DNA of 45,486 bases from Thalassolituus maritimus (GTDB lineage: Bacteria; Pseudomonadota; Gammaproteobacteria; Pseudomonadales; Oceanobacteraceae): positions 1 through 45,486 of the forward strand of contig NZ_FTOH01000015.1 of assembly GCF_900156675.1 (NCBI RefSeq). The letters are read 5' to 3'. Below, in pieces: positions 16,334 to 27,336 of this stretch. The translations under genes were made by a program, and so were the position numbers. The notes beneath the pieces were generated by a model. That model was not told where the DNA came from. It made no database searches and saw only the letters and a program-made list of their open reading frames with translations. The stretch's first letter is position 1. Every line of letters starts with the position of its first letter.

Positions 16334-17667
16334 CGCTGTTATATTTCATCATAGCGATCAGCATTCTGGTGGTTATTCATGAATATGGTCATTTCTGGGT
16401 TGCTCGCCGTGCCGGAGTTCAGGTACTGAGATTCTCTGTAGGCTTTGGTAAACCTCTGTTCTCTGTGAAAGATCGCCACGGCACCGAGTACTCTCTGGCG
16501 CCTATTCCATTGGGCGGTTACGTCAAAATGCTGGATAGCCGGGAAGCTCCGGTTGCTGAGCATTTACGTGATCAGGAATTTAACAGTAAGTCGCCATGGG
16601 CGCGGATTGCGATTGCATCGGCGGGGCCTATTGCCAACTTCCTCTTCGCAATACTTGTCTATACCTTACTTTTCTGGGCTGGCTCAAAGCAGTTTATCCC
16701 GGTAGCGTCTGACATTACTGAGGGTTCGCCCGCTGCGATTGCAGGGGTACTGCCGGGTGACGAACTGAGCGCGATTGATGGCGAGAGTACTCAGTCGTGG
16801 CAGGACGTCAGCTGGGAACTGTTGTCCTTTCTGGGAGAGACGCGCACGGTCAGCCTGGAAGTCATCCGTGACGGACGCCCGGTTGAACTGAGCCTGCCAC
16901 TTAACCGCTGGTTAAGTGAAGAAGAAGGGCCAGACCCTCTGAGCAAATTGGGTATTACCCCGCGGATGCCAGAGATTCCGCTGGAAATTTCCCAGATAAT
17001 GGAAGACTCGGCAGCAGAGTTAGCGGGGCTTCAGGCCGGTGATACTCTGGTTGCTGCGAATGGTGAGCCGATTGCCAACTGGCAGGACTGGGTGACCCTG
17101 ATTCGTAATTCAGCGGGCACGTCGGTACGGGTTGAAGTGGATCGCGCCGGTGAGATTATTGAAGTCGAAGCCTGGCCACAGAGTATCACCCTGGAGAGCG
17201 GCGAAGTCATTGGCCGTATTGGTGTGATGCCGGTTGCTCCGGTTGCACCAGACGACTGGGTGAGAGAAGTTCACCCGGGCCCTGTGAAGGCATTTGTGAT
17301 GGGTGTCGACAAAACCTGGAGCCTGATCGTACTGACGCTGGACTCCTTGTGGAAAATGCTGATGGGCGATGTCTCCGTAAAGAACTTGAGCGGCCCCATC
17401 ACCATTGCTAAAGTAGCCGGCGATTCTGCGTCGGGCGGCCTCATTGTTTTTGTTAACTTTCTGGCGCTGCTGAGTGTGTCGCTGGGCGTACTTAACCTGT
17501 TACCTGTGCCCATGCTCGACGGTGGTCACATTTTGTTTTATACGGCTGAGCTGATTCGTGGTAAACCACTGCCAGAGTCTGTTCAGATCGCTGCGGTAAA
17601 AGTAGGCATGATGTTGTTGCTTATGCTGATGATTGTCGCTTTCTACAATGATATAAGCCGCCTCTGA
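16330..17667 (+). CDS. rseP: RIP zinc metalloprotease RseP (site-2 protease)
   Basis: A 445-residue inner-membrane protease that cuts the anti-sigma factor RseA and activates the sigma-E envelope stress response. The zinc motif HEYGH is at residues 17-21 in the first membrane segment. The second active-site segment is [12 protein letters not shown] near residue 392. Two PDZ domains lie between them (about 125-205 and 220-305). The start is a TTG at 16330, preceded by ggaggag and overlapping the dxr stop by four bases; no ATG or GTG would keep the HEYGH helix. It sits just before bamA, a sigma-E-linked gene in many bacteria. Confidence 0.96.
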   Translation: MTLLYFIIAISILVVIHEYGHFWVARRAGVQVLRFSVGFGKPLFSVKDRHGTEYSLAPIPLGGYVKMLDSREAPVAEHLRDQEFNSKSPWARIAIASAGPIANFLFAILVYTLLFWAGSKQFIPVASDITEGSPAAIAGVLPGDELSAIDGESTQSWQDVSWELLSFLGETRTVSLEVIRDGRPVELSLPLNRWLSEEEGPDPLSKLGITPRMPEIPLEISQIMEDSAAELAGLQAGDTLVAANGEPIANWQDWVTLIRNSAGTSVRVEVDRAGEIIEVEAWPQSITLESGEVIGRIGVMPVAPVAPDDWVREVHPGPVKAFVMGVDKTWSLIVLTLDSLWKMLMGDVSVKNLSGPITIAKVAGDSASGGLIVFVNFLALLSVSLGVLNLLPVPMLDGGHILFYTAELIRGKPLPESVQIAAVKVGMMLLLMLMIVAFYNDISRL

Positions 17668-17694
17668 GGAGGCGGCGACTGGGTTTTTATTTAC

Positions 17695-20253
17695 ATGCGT
17701 TTTCTGCTGTCGGTTATATCCCTCTGGCTCTTGTCTGCCTCACTCCATGCTGCCTCCTTCACTGTTGAAGATATTCGCCTTGAAGGGCTTCAGCGGGTCT
17801 CGGCGGGTACCGTGTTCTCGGCGTTCCCGATTGCAACCGGTGATACTGTGGACGACGCACGTATCGCTGAGGCGACGCGTGCACTGTTCCGCGAAGGTTT
17901 CTTTGAAGATATCGAGCTGTACCGCGACGGTAATGTGCTCGTTGTACGTATGGTCGAGCTGCCGACCATTACCTCGATCGAAATTGAAGGTAACAAAGCG
18001 ATTCAGACAGAAGCACTGATGGATGGTCTGAAGCAGAGTGGGCTGGCCGAAGGCCTTGTCTTCAAACGCTCAACCCTTGAACGAATTTCACTGGAGCTGG
18101 AGCGACAGTACGTTGCTCAGGGCCGTTACGACGCCGGTATTGTCACTGACGTAGAACCTCTGCCGCGCAACCGGGTAGCACTGAAAATTAATGTCGACGA
18201 AGGCAACGTTGCGACCATTGAGCACATCAATATTGTCGGTAACGAAATTTTCCCGGATGAGGAGCTGCTGGGTCCGCTGGCTTTGCAGAGCACGAACTTC
18301 TGGTCGTGGTACTCCAGCGACAATAAATACAGCCGCGAGAAGCTCGCCGGTGACCTCGAAACACTGCGCTCTTACTATCTTGATCGCGGTTATATCCGCT
18401 TTAACATCGAATCAACCCAGGTGTCTGTATCTCCCGATAAACGTGGTGTCTACATCACCGTCAGTGTATCGGAAGGTGAGCTCTACAATATCCGCGATGT
18501 AAAACTCGCGGGTGATCTGGTCGTTGATGAAGACGAGCTGACTCGCCTGTATATGGTGAAAGAAGGCGATGTGTTTTCACGCCGCCGCGTTACTTTCACC
18601 AGCGATCTGATGACTAAGCGCCTCGGCAACGACGGTTATACCTTCGCTAAAGTGAACGGTATTCCAAAAATCGATGACGAAGAGCGTCTGGTCGACATGA
18701 CCTTCTACGTTGAGCCTGGTAAGCGTACCTACGTGCGTAGCGTGCAGTTCTCAGGGAACGACGGAACCCGTGATGAAGTGCTGCGTCGTGAGATGATTCA
18801 GATGGAAGGCGGCTGGGCATCTACCGAGAAAATTGAAGCCGGTAAAAATCGCCTGAATCAGCTGGGCTTCTTCAAAACAGTTAACGTGGAAACTCCAGCG
18901 GTTCCGGGCACCGATGACCTGATCGATGTTAACTATACGGTCGAAGAGCAGCTGAGCGGCAGTCTGAACTTTAACATCGGTTATGCTGCTGGCTCAGGCA
19001 TGATCCTGGGTGCCAGTGTCAGCCAGAATAACTTTATGGGCAGTGGTAACCGTATGTCTCTCGGTGTGCAGAAGACGGACACGGTTGAGTCTTATAACTT
19101 CTCCTACCTGAATCCTTATTACACTGTCGATGGCGTCAGCCGTGGCTTTAACTTCTTCTACCGTGAAACCGACTTCGAAAGTCTGAGTACGGTGAGCGAT
19201 TACCAGACCAACACTTATGGTGGCAACGTCACGTTCGGCTATCCGATTTCTCGCCGCCAGCGTTTGTCGTTCTCGGTCGGTTATGCGAATACCGAAATGT
19301 TTGAAGGTGTGACTGTTCCGGCTGAAATCACTGACTTTATCGACTCAGAAGGTGATGTGTTCGATGAATACACACTGGGCCTCAGCTGGCGTTACAGCTC
19401 TCTCAACCGCGGTCTGTTCCCGACCGATGGTATGGAGCATAAGGTAAAAGCCGATATCTCGGTGCCGGGCAGTGATCTGACGTATTACAAGACCAGCTAT
19501 ACCTCGAACTACTACTTCCCTCTGGCGACTGAGTGGAGTGTACGCCTGAGAACGGACCTGGGTTACGGTGATGGCTTTGGTGATCTTGAGCGCCTGCCTT
19601 TCTTCAAGAACTTCCGCTCTGGTGGTATCGGTTCTGTACGTGGCTATCAGATCAACAGCCTTGGACCAAAAGGCTTGCCTGAGTACGTACCCGTCAGCCT
19701 GGCTGAGACCGATGCAGCAGGCAATGTCGTGTATGAAACGGACGAGTTAGGCCGACCACTGACCAGCGACAGTGCGCCTCAGGTTATCTACATCAAAGAC
19801 GCCGATGGTGGAGCAACAGCAATTTCTAACAGTGCTGGCTACGTTCCATCTTACGAGACAGACAGCTCTGGCGCCGTTGTGACGGCACCTTTCTTCCGTG
19901 AAACCGAGCGCGCTTTAGGCGGTAATATGCTGGTGGAAGGTAGTCTGGAATTGATTTTCCCAACCCCGTTCATTGAAGACCGCAGCTCTGTTCGCAGTGT
20001 TGTCTTCCTGGATGCGGGTAACACCTTCAGCAGCGAATGTTATGTGCCGTCTGATGTTGATCTGCCGAGTTTTGATTCACACCCGTTCTGTGATGAAGGC
20101 CTGCAGTTTGAAGAGCTTCGTTACAGCACAGGTGTTGGCTTGACGTGGGTAACGGCAATCGGTCCTCTGACATTTACTTACTCATTCCCACTGAACGAAC
20201 AGCGTGGGGATAGAACAGAAGGCTTTGAATTTACACTGGGTCAGGTATTCTGA
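17695..20253 (+). CDS. bamA: outer membrane protein assembly factor BamA
   Basis: An 852-residue beta-barrel insertase, the core of the BAM complex. It has a signal peptide (residues 1-19, LHA cleavage), five POTRA domains to about residue 420, then a 16-stranded barrel. The loop-6 motif is VRGY (usually VRGF) near residue 648. The C terminus ends in Phe (FTLGQVF), the usual beta-signal. It is longer than E. coli BamA (810): about 90 residues separate VRGY from ALGGNM, roughly twice the E. coli length, and are rich in Asp, Thr and Ala. The gene lies 27 bases after rseP and 27 before skp. Confidence 0.97.
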   Translation: MRFLLSVISLWLLSASLHAASFTVEDIRLEGLQRVSAGTVFSAFPIATGDTVDDARIAEATRALFREGFFEDIELYRDGNVLVVRMVELPTITSIEIEGNKAIQTEALMDGLKQSGLAEGLVFKRSTLERISLELERQYVAQGRYDAGIVTDVEPLPRNRVALKINVDEGNVATIEHINIVGNEIFPDEELLGPLALQSTNFWSWYSSDNKYSREKLAGDLETLRSYYLDRGYIRFNIESTQVSVSPDKRGVYITVSVSEGELYNIRDVKLAGDLVVDEDELTRLYMVKEGDVFSRRRVTFTSDLMTKRLGNDGYTFAKVNGIPKIDDEERLVDMTFYVEPGKRTYVRSVQFSGNDGTRDEVLRREMIQMEGGWASTEKIEAGKNRLNQLGFFKTVNVETPAVPGTDDLIDVNYTVEEQLSGSLNFNIGYAAGSGMILGASVSQNNFMGSGNRMSLGVQKTDTVESYNFSYLNPYYTVDGVSRGFNFFYRETDFESLSTVSDYQTNTYGGNVTFGYPISRRQRLSFSVGYANTEMFEGVTVPAEITDFIDSEGDVFDEYTLGLSWRYSSLNRGLFPTDGMEHKVKADISVPGSDLTYYKTSYTSNYYFPLATEWSVRLRTDLGYGDGFGDLERLPFFKNFRSGGIGSVRGYQINSLGPKGLPEYVPVSLAETDAAGNVVYETDELGRPLTSDSAPQVIYIKDADGGATAISNSAGYVPSYETDSSGAVVTAPFFRETERALGGNMLVEGSLELIFPTPFIEDRSSVRSVVFLDAGNTFSSECYVPSDVDLPSFDSHPFCDEGLQFEELRYSTGVGLTWVTAIGPLTFTYSFPLNEQRGDRTEGFEFTLGQVF

Positions 20254-20280
20254 CGACAATCATTATAAAAGGAGAACAGA

Positions 20281-20781
20281 ATGCGCTGGATAATGGCACT
20301 CATTGCAGCAGCAACCATCAACGTAGCGGTCGCAGCCGAGGCAACCAAAGTGGCTGTCGTCGACATGGAGCGGGCGTTATTCCTGTCTGACGCGACACAG
20401 GAAGCGTTGAAAGAATTCGAGAAAGCCAACAAGGCAGACATCGATAAACTCAAAGGCCTTCAGGAAAGCCTGACTGAGCTGCAGAAGAAAATTGAAAAAG
20501 AAAAAGACTTCATGAGCGACGAAGAAGCTCGTGAAATCAAAAATGAATTTGAAACCAAGGGTCAGGAATACCAGTTCTACGGCAACAAACTGCAGAAGCT
20601 GGAACAGAAGTGGCGTCAGGAGCTTTTCCAGAAGCAGCTTCCAAGCCTGGAAAAAACCCTGAAAGAACTGATCGACAAAGAGGGCTATGACGTTGTTCTG
20701 AATGCTCAGGCAGCGATCTACAAGTCTCCAAAAGCAGATATCACCAAACTGCTGCTGGAACGTCTTAACGCTGAGAAATAA
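20281..20781 (+). CDS. skp: periplasmic chaperone Skp (OmpH family)
   Basis: A 166-residue protein with a signal peptide (cleaved near VAVAAEA) and a long charged coiled-coil middle (residues about 45-125) that forms the tentacles of the Skp trimer. It carries unfolded outer-membrane proteins to BamA, encoded just upstream. The ribosome-binding site aaaggagaac is strong. Confidence 0.93.
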   Translation: MRWIMALIAAATINVAVAAEATKVAVVDMERALFLSDATQEALKEFEKANKADIDKLKGLQESLTELQKKIEKEKDFMSDEEAREIKNEFETKGQEYQFYGNKLQKLEQKWRQELFQKQLPSLEKTLKELIDKEGYDVVLNAQAAIYKSPKADITKLLLERLNAEK

Positions 20782-20798
20782 TAACGGACGATCCTCCC

Positions 20799-21815
20799 GT
20801 GCAGATCAGTCTATCTGAATTGGCCGATCACCTCGGAGCTGAGCTTCGTGGTGACGGCAATCAGCAGATCACCGGAGTTGCGACCTTAAAGGAAGCATCC
20901 TCCGGTGAAATTGCTTTTCTGGCCAACGAAAGTTATCGCAAGCAGCTCGCAGACTCTGCGGCGAGTGCGGTGATCGTTCGTGATGCCGATGCTGAACTCG
21001 TCTCAGGCAGTGCTCTTGTCTGTGACAATCCCTACCTGGCGTTTGCCCTCGCTACACAGTTATTCGATAACCGCCCACGTACTGCCTCTGGCATTCACCC
21101 GACAGCGGTGATCGCAGAGTCGGCAAAAGTGGGTGAGGGATGTCGGATTGCGGCTAATGTCGTAATTGGCGAAGACGCGATTATCGGCGACGATTGTGAA
21201 GTCGGCTCGGGTACGGTGATTGGTGATCATTGTGTGCTGGGTGGTGGATGCCACCTGAATGCTAATGTCACGCTCTATCACGACGTTACTCTCGGAGAGC
21301 GGGTGAGAATCCACTCAGGAACCGTGATCGGTGCTGATGGTTTCGGGTTTGCGCCTGATAAAGGGCGTTGGGTCAAAATCATGCAGCTGGGTGGCGTGCG
21401 CATCGGCAACGATGTCGAAATCGGAGCCAACAGTTGTGTCGACCGCGGTGCGCTGGGCGACACGGTGATCGGTGATAACGTCATCCTCGATAATCACGTA
21501 CAGATCGCTCATAACGTTGAACTGGGTGATGGGACCGCGATGGCAGCTCAGGCCGGTGTTGCTGGCAGCACTAAGCTTGGCAAACATTGCACACTGGCGG
21601 GTAACGCAGGCGTTGCCGGCCACCTTGAGTTGTGTGATGGCGTCTTTGTTGCTCCGAAAACCGTTATCAGTAAATCCATTAACACTCCCGGTGGCTATGC
21701 CACCGGGACTGCGCAGATGCCAATTAACGACTGGCGTAAAGCGGCGACCCGCTTCCGTCAGTTAGACAGTATGGCAAGGCGCATTAAAGACTTAGAAAAA
21801 CAACTGAAGGACTGA
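20799..21815 (+). CDS. lpxD: UDP-3-O-(3-hydroxyacyl)glucosamine N-acyltransferase
   Basis: A 338-residue trimeric acyltransferase, third step of lipid A synthesis. The N-terminal uridine-binding domain (to about residue 100) is followed by a left-handed beta-helix of hexapeptide repeats (VGEGCRIAANVVIGEDAIIG and many more). The catalytic His is expected in NHVQIAHNVELG. A GTG start at 20799 is used; it gives the usual N terminus MQISLSELADHLGAEL. It is 17 bases after skp and three bases before fabZ. Confidence 0.97.
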   Translation: MQISLSELADHLGAELRGDGNQQITGVATLKEASSGEIAFLANESYRKQLADSAASAVIVRDADAELVSGSALVCDNPYLAFALATQLFDNRPRTASGIHPTAVIAESAKVGEGCRIAANVVIGEDAIIGDDCEVGSGTVIGDHCVLGGGCHLNANVTLYHDVTLGERVRIHSGTVIGADGFGFAPDKGRWVKIMQLGGVRIGNDVEIGANSCVDRGALGDTVIGDNVILDNHVQIAHNVELGDGTAMAAQAGVAGSTKLGKHCTLAGNAGVAGHLELCDGVFVAPKTVISKSINTPGGYATGTAQMPINDWRKAATRFRQLDSMARRIKDLEKQLKD

Positions 21816-21818
21816 TGC

Positions 21819-22283
21819 ATGTCCGGTGCAACCATTGAACAGATTCAGCGGGTGATGCCTCACCGGTATCCCTTCCTGCTGCTGGACAGAGTTTTGTCCT
21901 GCACAACTGACCCGGAAGAAAACTCCCATATTGAGGCGCTGAAGAACGTCTCAATCAATGAGAACTTCTTCAACGGTCACTTTCCAGGCCATCCAGTTAT
22001 GCCCGGTGTACTGACGCTTGAGGCTCTTGCTCAGGCAGCAGGCTATCTGGGCATGATGATGATCGGCGATGCCCGTGATCCAAACACTATTTTTTACTTT
22101 GCGGGTTCAGACAACGTGCGCTTTAAGCGGCCCGTTATGCCTGGTGATCAGCTTATTCTGAAAGCAGCATTCGTCAGCCGCCGTCGGGGTATCTGGAAGT
22201 TTGACTGCAAGGCTGAAGTGGATGGTGAGGTTGTCTGCTGTGCTCACATTATTTGCGCTGAACATACTCTGGAGGTGGCATGA
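21819..22283 (+). CDS. fabZ: 3-hydroxyacyl-[acyl-carrier-protein] dehydratase FabZ
   Basis: A 154-residue hot-dog-fold dehydratase of fatty acid elongation. The active-site His is in [13 protein letters not shown] and the Glu in LTLEALAQA; the N-terminal [13 protein letters not shown] is diagnostic. It competes with LpxA for 3-hydroxyacyl-ACP, which explains the conserved neighbourhood. A ggaggtgg inside its last codons serves lpxA, whose start overlaps by four bases. Confidence 0.97.
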   Translation: MSGATIEQIQRVMPHRYPFLLLDRVLSCTTDPEENSHIEALKNVSINENFFNGHFPGHPVMPGVLTLEALAQAAGYLGMMMIGDARDPNTIFYFAGSDNVRFKRPVMPGDQLILKAAFVSRRRGIWKFDCKAEVDGEVVCCAHIICAEHTLEVA

Positions 22284-23050
22284 TTGACCCAAGAGCTGTG
22301 ATCGATCCTGCTGCGAAAATTGCAGAGGGTGTGGAGATCGGTCCTTTCTCTATTGTTGGCCCGGACGTTGAGATCGGTGAAGGAACCGTCGTAGGTCCTC
22401 ATGTGGTTATTAAAGGTCCGACGACGATCGGTAAGAACAACCGCATCTTTCAGTTCTCGACCATCGGTGAAGAGTGTCAGGATAAAAAGTATGCCGGCGA
22501 GCCGACTACTCTGGTGATTGGTGATAACAACGTGATCCGCGAAGCCTGTACCTTCCATCGCGGAACCGTTCAGGACAAAGGCACCACCCTAGTTGGTAGC
22601 GACAACCTCTTTATGGTGAATGTTCACGTTGCTCACGATGCGGTGATTGGTGATCACTGCATTCTGGCCAACGACACTAACGTAGCGGGTCATGTTCATG
22701 TAGGTGACTGGGCGATCCTTGGTGGCTCTACTCAGGTTCACCAGTTCTGCATGATTGGCGCCCATGCCATGTGCGGTGCAGGGACTGTCGTTCTGAAGGA
22801 CATCCCAGCGTTTGTGATGGCGCAGGGATATCCGGCGCAACCTCATGGCATTAACAGTGAAGGCCTGAAGCGTCGCGGCTTCGAAAAAGACAGCATCATG
22901 CGTATCCGTGCAGCCTATAAGACGATCTATCGTCAGAACCTGACTCTGGCAGAAGCCAAAGAAGCGCTTGCGCCTGTGGCAGCAGAGGATGCTGGCGTAG
23001 CCATGCTGCTCGAAAGTATTGAAGCTGCCAGTCGAGGGATTATCCGCTGA
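22280..23050 (+). CDS. lpxA: UDP-N-acetylglucosamine acyltransferase
   Basis: A 256-residue trimeric acyltransferase and first step of lipid A synthesis. The hexapeptide repeat beta-helix covers residues 1-185. The catalytic His lies in [14 protein letters not shown]. The helical C-terminal domain carries [20 protein letters not shown]. The start overlaps fabZ (ATGA), and lpxB follows after one base. Confidence 0.97.
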   Translation: MIDPRAVIDPAAKIAEGVEIGPFSIVGPDVEIGEGTVVGPHVVIKGPTTIGKNNRIFQFSTIGEECQDKKYAGEPTTLVIGDNNVIREACTFHRGTVQDKGTTLVGSDNLFMVNVHVAHDAVIGDHCILANDTNVAGHVHVGDWAILGGSTQVHQFCMIGAHAMCGAGTVVLKDIPAFVMAQGYPAQPHGINSEGLKRRGFEKDSIMRIRAAYKTIYRQNLTLAEAKEALAPVAAEDAGVAMLLESIEAASRGIIR

Positions 23051-23051
23051 T

Positions 23052-24188
23052 ATGCGAATCGCGTTGGTGGCCGGAGAGACTTCCGGAGATATGCTGGGCG
23101 CCGGTCTTATCCGCTCGTTGAAGGAAAAATACCCAGAAGCGACGTTCGAAGGCATCGGTGGCCCAATGATGCAAAGCGAAGGTATGGTCAGCTTTGTGCC
23201 GATGGAGCGTCTCTCTGTGATGGGCCTGGTCGAAGTGCTCGGTCGCCTGTTTGAGTTGATCAACGTACGCAAGAAGCTCGTCCGGGACTGGATTGCGAAT
23301 CCGCCTGATGTGTTCATCGGTATCGACGCGCCAGATTTTAATCTGGGGCTCGAACAGCAGCTTCGCGCTGCCGGGATCAAAACCGTTCATTACGTCAGTC
23401 CTTCCGTCTGGGCCTGGCGCCAGAAGCGTGTTCTCAAGATTGAAAAAGCCGTCGACCTGATGTTGACACTTTTTCCTTTTGAGGCGCGATTTTATGAAAA
23501 CCACAAAGTACCGGTACGTTTTGTTGGCCATCATCTTGCCGACAAAATTCCATTCGAGACGCCCAAAACACCCGCCAGAGAAAATCTCGGCCTTGAGCTG
23601 AACAAGAAAACCGTCTGCCTGATGCCAGGTAGTCGGGGCAGTGAAGTCTCGCGTTTGGGTAAGCTGTTTCTGGATACGGCAAGCCTGATGCTGAAAAAAG
23701 ATCCGGACCTCAGGTTTATTATTCCTGTCCCTGGTGTTGAGCGTCGTGATCAGGTCGAGCAGCTGGTGAATGAATACCCGGAAGTGTTGCCGGTAAAAAT
23801 TATTCTTGGTCAGTCGCAAACCTGTATGGCGGCTGCCGACGTGATCCTTCTGGCCTCAGGAACCGCGACCTTAGAAGCGATGCTGATGAAGCGGCCCATG
23901 GTGGTGAGCTACCGTCTGGCACCGCTGACTTACTGGATTCTCAAGCGCATGGTGACACAGGAGTTTATCTCCCTGCCGAACCTGCTTGCAGGCCGGGAAG
24001 TTGTACCTGAGTTGCTGCAGCATGATGCTCAGCCAGAAAAACTCGCGGCGGCCTTGGCAGAGCGCCTTGAAGATAACGATACTGTGCATCAGCTACAGGA
24101 AACCTTTCAGTTTATTCATCGTCAGCTGCAACGAAACGCGGATGAAGAAGCGGCCGAGGCCATCAGCCAGCTGTTGAAAGCCAGATGA
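23052..24188 (+). CDS. lpxB: lipid A disaccharide synthase
   Basis: A 378-residue glycosyltransferase (GT19) that joins UDP-2,3-diacylglucosamine and lipid X at the membrane surface. The ATG at 23052 gives the family N terminus [20 protein letters not shown]; the frame is open 11 codons further upstream within lpxA, but these are not homologous. Also seen: [22 protein letters not shown] and [12 protein letters not shown]. Its end overlaps the start of rnhB by four bases. Confidence 0.97.
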   Translation: MRIALVAGETSGDMLGAGLIRSLKEKYPEATFEGIGGPMMQSEGMVSFVPMERLSVMGLVEVLGRLFELINVRKKLVRDWIANPPDVFIGIDAPDFNLGLEQQLRAAGIKTVHYVSPSVWAWRQKRVLKIEKAVDLMLTLFPFEARFYENHKVPVRFVGHHLADKIPFETPKTPARENLGLELNKKTVCLMPGSRGSEVSRLGKLFLDTASLMLKKDPDLRFIIPVPGVERRDQVEQLVNEYPEVLPVKIILGQSQTCMAAADVILLASGTATLEAMLMKRPMVVSYRLAPLTYWILKRMVTQEFISLPNLLAGREVVPELLQHDAQPEKLAAALAERLEDNDTVHQLQETFQFIHRQLQRNADEEAAEAISQLLKAR

Positions 24189-24853
24189 CTGATATCAACA
24201 AGCCAGAAGTGGCTGACTCAGAAGTAATCGAGCCAGAAATAACCGACCCAGAAATAACCGAAGAAGAAGCCGCTCTGATTCGCGAGGGGCTGATCTATTG
24301 TGGCGTGGATGAGGCGGGCGCTGGCCCTTTGTGCGGAGATGTCGTCGCGGCCGCTGTGATTCTCGATCCCGATAAGCCGATCCCTGAACTCACAGACTCG
24401 AAAAAGCTGACTGAGAAAAAGCGTGAGCGGCTGTTCGACGAAATCCGTGAAAAAGCCGTTGACTTCTGTATTGCCAGCGCATCGGTCGAAGAGATTGATA
24501 GCATCAACATCCTCAATGCCCGGATGCTGGCTATGACGCGCGCTGTCGAAGGGTTGCGTGTCCCGTGCGACCACGCCCTGATCGATGGTAATAAACTGCC
24601 TGATTTAAACCTGCCTGCTACTGCCCTGATCAAGGGGGATGCCAGAGTTGCAGCAATCTCTGCGGCTTCTGTGTTGGCCAAAGTTCAACGTGATCGTGAC
24701 ATGGTCGACATGGAAGAACAGTACCCGGGCTACGGCTTCGCGAAGCACAAAGGCTACGGTACCAAAGCGCATCTTGAAGCTCTCGAAGCCTTAGGCCCGT
24801 GTCCTATCCATCGTCGGACTTACGCTCCGGTAAAACGTCTTCTGAAAGACTAA
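24185..24853 (+). CDS. rnhB: ribonuclease HII
   Basis: A 222-residue enzyme that removes ribonucleotides from DNA. The core begins at [20 protein letters not shown], with the DEAG active site, followed by [23 protein letters not shown] and [14 protein letters not shown]. Ahead of the core is an unusual acidic extension of about 37 residues with a repeated P-E-I-T pattern. The start overlaps the lpxB stop. In many relatives dnaE follows; here it does not. Confidence 0.94.
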   Translation: MTDINKPEVADSEVIEPEITDPEITEEEAALIREGLIYCGVDEAGAGPLCGDVVAAAVILDPDKPIPELTDSKKLTEKKRERLFDEIREKAVDFCIASASVEEIDSINILNARMLAMTRAVEGLRVPCDHALIDGNKLPDLNLPATALIKGDARVAAISAASVLAKVQRDRDMVDMEEQYPGYGFAKHKGYGTKAHLEALEALGPCPIHRRTYAPVKRLLKD

Positions 24854-24957
24854 CCTTCAGATTTTGAGGGTTTATGTAAACCACCTGCCAGTTTTGTGCA
24901 AAGTCGGTTCCCGGTACTAGTCTGGAAATAACTATCCATTCCCGAGGGCTGCTCTGA

Positions 24958-26430
24958 ATGCTGCGTTATTTGGATTCCTGCATCGCCACACCGCGGCCGG
25001 TTAAGCCTGAAAAGCTACTGAAGGCCCGGGTACTTGCAGGTTTGGCTATCTGTGCCATTTTCGCCATGCTGGTGATTCTGGTGTCGCAGGCCATGCTGGG
25101 CGTACAGGGATTTACCGCAGAGCATCATGCGTTTCTCGCTTTAGGGTGTATCTGCCTTCTCCTGGTCCGCTTCACTCATGCGATAGAAATCACGGCTCGT
25201 CTGCTACTGATCGGAATCCTGTTGTACTTCTCCTACGGCGCTTACTTAACAGGCGGCCTGACAAGCTTCCTTATCCCCGGACTGTTGGTTTACCCATTGG
25301 CTTGCGCCATTCTCGCGGGCCTGAAATACGCACCCTATTGGGTAATTGCAGGTCTTGGCTCTCTTGTTGTTCTGGGGGTTATGGACCCAGACAGCAGCGT
25401 ACCGATGTCGGATTACGCGTCCGATATGCTGCACATGATAGGCATGTTACTGGGCGCGGGTGCGATTGCTGTGCTGGCGCTGATTTACGAAGGCTCTAAG
25501 AATACGGGGTTCCGGAGACTTGAGCATCAACGTAAAGACGCAGAAGAACTGAGTGACCGGATCAGTGAGCTGTTGATTTCAGTAAATTACTCCATCGTTG
25601 TGATCAGCCAGGAAATAAGCGCCATAGCGCGTCGCTCCGATGAGACCGCAGGCGAAATGAAGTTACAGTCTGAATTTGCTAATGAAATTCATAGTGGGAT
25701 GGGCGAGCTTCGTCAGCAGGTGGCGGAGAACGCCGGGCTTTCGAAAAAGCTTGCTGAGGATGCCTCGTCGTCTGGTGAGCTGGCCTCGGAGAGCGTCGAC
25801 ATCATGGCCGCATCCAACAAGGCAATGGCTGCGGTGTCAGACAAGATCTCGGAAGCCGGACGGCATATTGAAGAACTCGACCGGCGTAGCAGTGAGATAT
25901 CAGAGATAGTGACTGTGATTCAGGCGGTCGCAGAGCAAACCAACTTACTGGCACTGAATGCAGCGATTGAGGCGGCCCGGGCAGGAGAGCATGGTCGCGG
26001 TTTTGCGGTGGTGGCCGACGAAGTGCGTCAACTTGCAGAGCGAACGCACCGTTCGAGTGGAGAGATCAGCGATAAAGTCACGGGTATTCTCAAAATTACT
26101 CATCAGGCACAGGAGTCCATGCGTCAGGTGAGTGAGCTGGCGGAGTATGGCCGTGAGAGTTCTGATAAGTCGAATCAGGCGGTAGGGGTGTTGCTGAATA
26201 CTTCTAACGAGATTAATGCATACCTCTCGGGGTTATCTGAGTCGAGTGAGAGCCAGAATGCACTGAATGAAACAGTGACGGAGCGGTTTGATTCCATCCG
26301 TTCTGCGATAGAGAAGGCGTTTTCCTCAACCTCTGAAGTTGCTGACGCGATTCAGAGGCTGGAAAATGAGGTCTCGACGCTTTCTCAACTGGCCAGTTCA
26401 TTTGCAGGTAGTGACGCCGAGTTATTCTGA
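24958..26430 (+). CDS. methyl-accepting chemotaxis protein
   Basis: A 490-residue chemoreceptor. The N-terminal part has about five or six membrane segments (residues about 25-180) with only short periplasmic loops, so there is no classical ligand-binding domain; a signal in the membrane or inside the cell is inferred. The long cytoplasmic coiled coil contains the hairpin tip, with [19 protein letters not shown] followed by [18 protein letters not shown]. No HAMP domain is obvious. The gene stands alone, 104 bases after rnhB, with no che genes nearby. Confidence 0.92.
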   Translation: MLRYLDSCIATPRPVKPEKLLKARVLAGLAICAIFAMLVILVSQAMLGVQGFTAEHHAFLALGCICLLLVRFTHAIEITARLLLIGILLYFSYGAYLTGGLTSFLIPGLLVYPLACAILAGLKYAPYWVIAGLGSLVVLGVMDPDSSVPMSDYASDMLHMIGMLLGAGAIAVLALIYEGSKNTGFRRLEHQRKDAEELSDRISELLISVNYSIVVISQEISAIARRSDETAGEMKLQSEFANEIHSGMGELRQQVAENAGLSKKLAEDASSSGELASESVDIMAASNKAMAAVSDKISEAGRHIEELDRRSSEISEIVTVIQAVAEQTNLLALNAAIEAARAGEHGRGFAVVADEVRQLAERTHRSSGEISDKVTGILKITHQAQESMRQVSELAEYGRESSDKSNQAVGVLLNTSNEINAYLSGLSESSESQNALNETVTERFDSIRSAIEKAFSSTSEVADAIQRLENEVSTLSQLASSFAGSDAELF

Positions 26431-26464
26431 TCTCCTCTTTAGGGAGGCTCAGGTACGAGGTTGT

Positions 26465-27262
26465 TCAGGTCAGCCCCTTAAGGCCGTACGTCATATTTTT
26501 GAGCCAGTCCGCCAGTTCTTCATCTGAGAATTGCGTAACCTGTTCAGGCGTAATGGGCTCACCAATCACCATCCGAATGGTTTTATTCTGCTTCTTAAGA
26601 AACTCAGCAGGAATCCGCAACGTACGGATCAGCGGATGTACCTTGCCGAGCAGGTGAAAGCTCAGGCTGTTCTGGCTATCAAAATAGATCGGGATGACCG
26701 GAACGTCCGCGCGCTTAATAAGCCGCATACTGGAGAGTGACCAGCTTTTGTCTTTGATGCCTGACTGACCTTTGTACCAGGTGGATACTTCTCCTGCCGG
26801 GAATAATCCCAGACCCAGTCCTTTGCTTAACTGATCCAATGACTTCTGTGTACCCCCCATCGCCTTTGGGCCACTGTTCTCGAATGGATTCACTGTGATA
26901 AACAGATCGGAGAAGGGCTCAAAGTAGGCCAGCAGGAAGTTCGCAATGACCCGGTACTCGGGGCGTATTCGTCCGATAATCAAAAGCAGAATGATACCGT
27001 CGAGGAATCCGAAGGGATGATTCGACACAGTAATAAAGGGGCCGCTTTTGGGAATAACCTGAGCTAATCGTTCGACATCGTAATCTAACTGGATGTTCTG
27101 ATCTTTCAGTGCGTCTTCAATAAGATCAATGCCATGCTGGCGATCAACACGGTCATAGATTTTCGTCAGCTGAGGAATTTTTAATAATCTGAGTACAATG
27201 TCAGCCTGCCATTCAGCGAGGCCTGACGCCTTTATCAATCCTTCCCGATCAATCAGGGGCAT
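26465..27262 (-). CDS. lysophospholipid acyltransferase family protein (PlsC-like)
   Basis: A 265-residue acyltransferase counted from the ATG at 27262 (MPLIDREGLIKAS); an in-frame ATG at 27322 would add 20 residues with no family likeness. The catalytic block HPFGFLD (H-x4-D) is preceded by VSN. A second block is LGLFPAGEVS and a third PVIPIYFD. These are the PlsC motifs. The layout, with a helical N-terminal region before the H-x4-D block, resembles the acyltransferases annotated as hemolysin or ornithine-lipid type. The acceptor is not known. It is divergent from the flavoprotein gene at 27337. Confidence 0.85.
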   Translation of the reverse strand: MPLIDREGLIKASGLAEWQADIVLRLLKIPQLTKIYDRVDRQHGIDLIEDALKDQNIQLDYDVERLAQVIPKSGPFITVSNHPFGFLDGIILLLIIGRIRPEYRVIANFLLAYFEPFSDLFITVNPFENSGPKAMGGTQKSLDQLSKGLGLGLFPAGEVSTWYKGQSGIKDKSWSLSSMRLIKRADVPVIPIYFDSQNSLSFHLLGKVHPLIRTLRIPAEFLKKQNKTIRMVIGEPITPEQVTQFSDEELADWLKNMTYGLKGLT

Positions 27263-27336
27263 ATCAGCAGTCCAGTCAGTCACAAAACGCTGGCATAATA
27301 GCAGCCGCAAACAGCAGGGCAATAGCAGGAAGAAGA

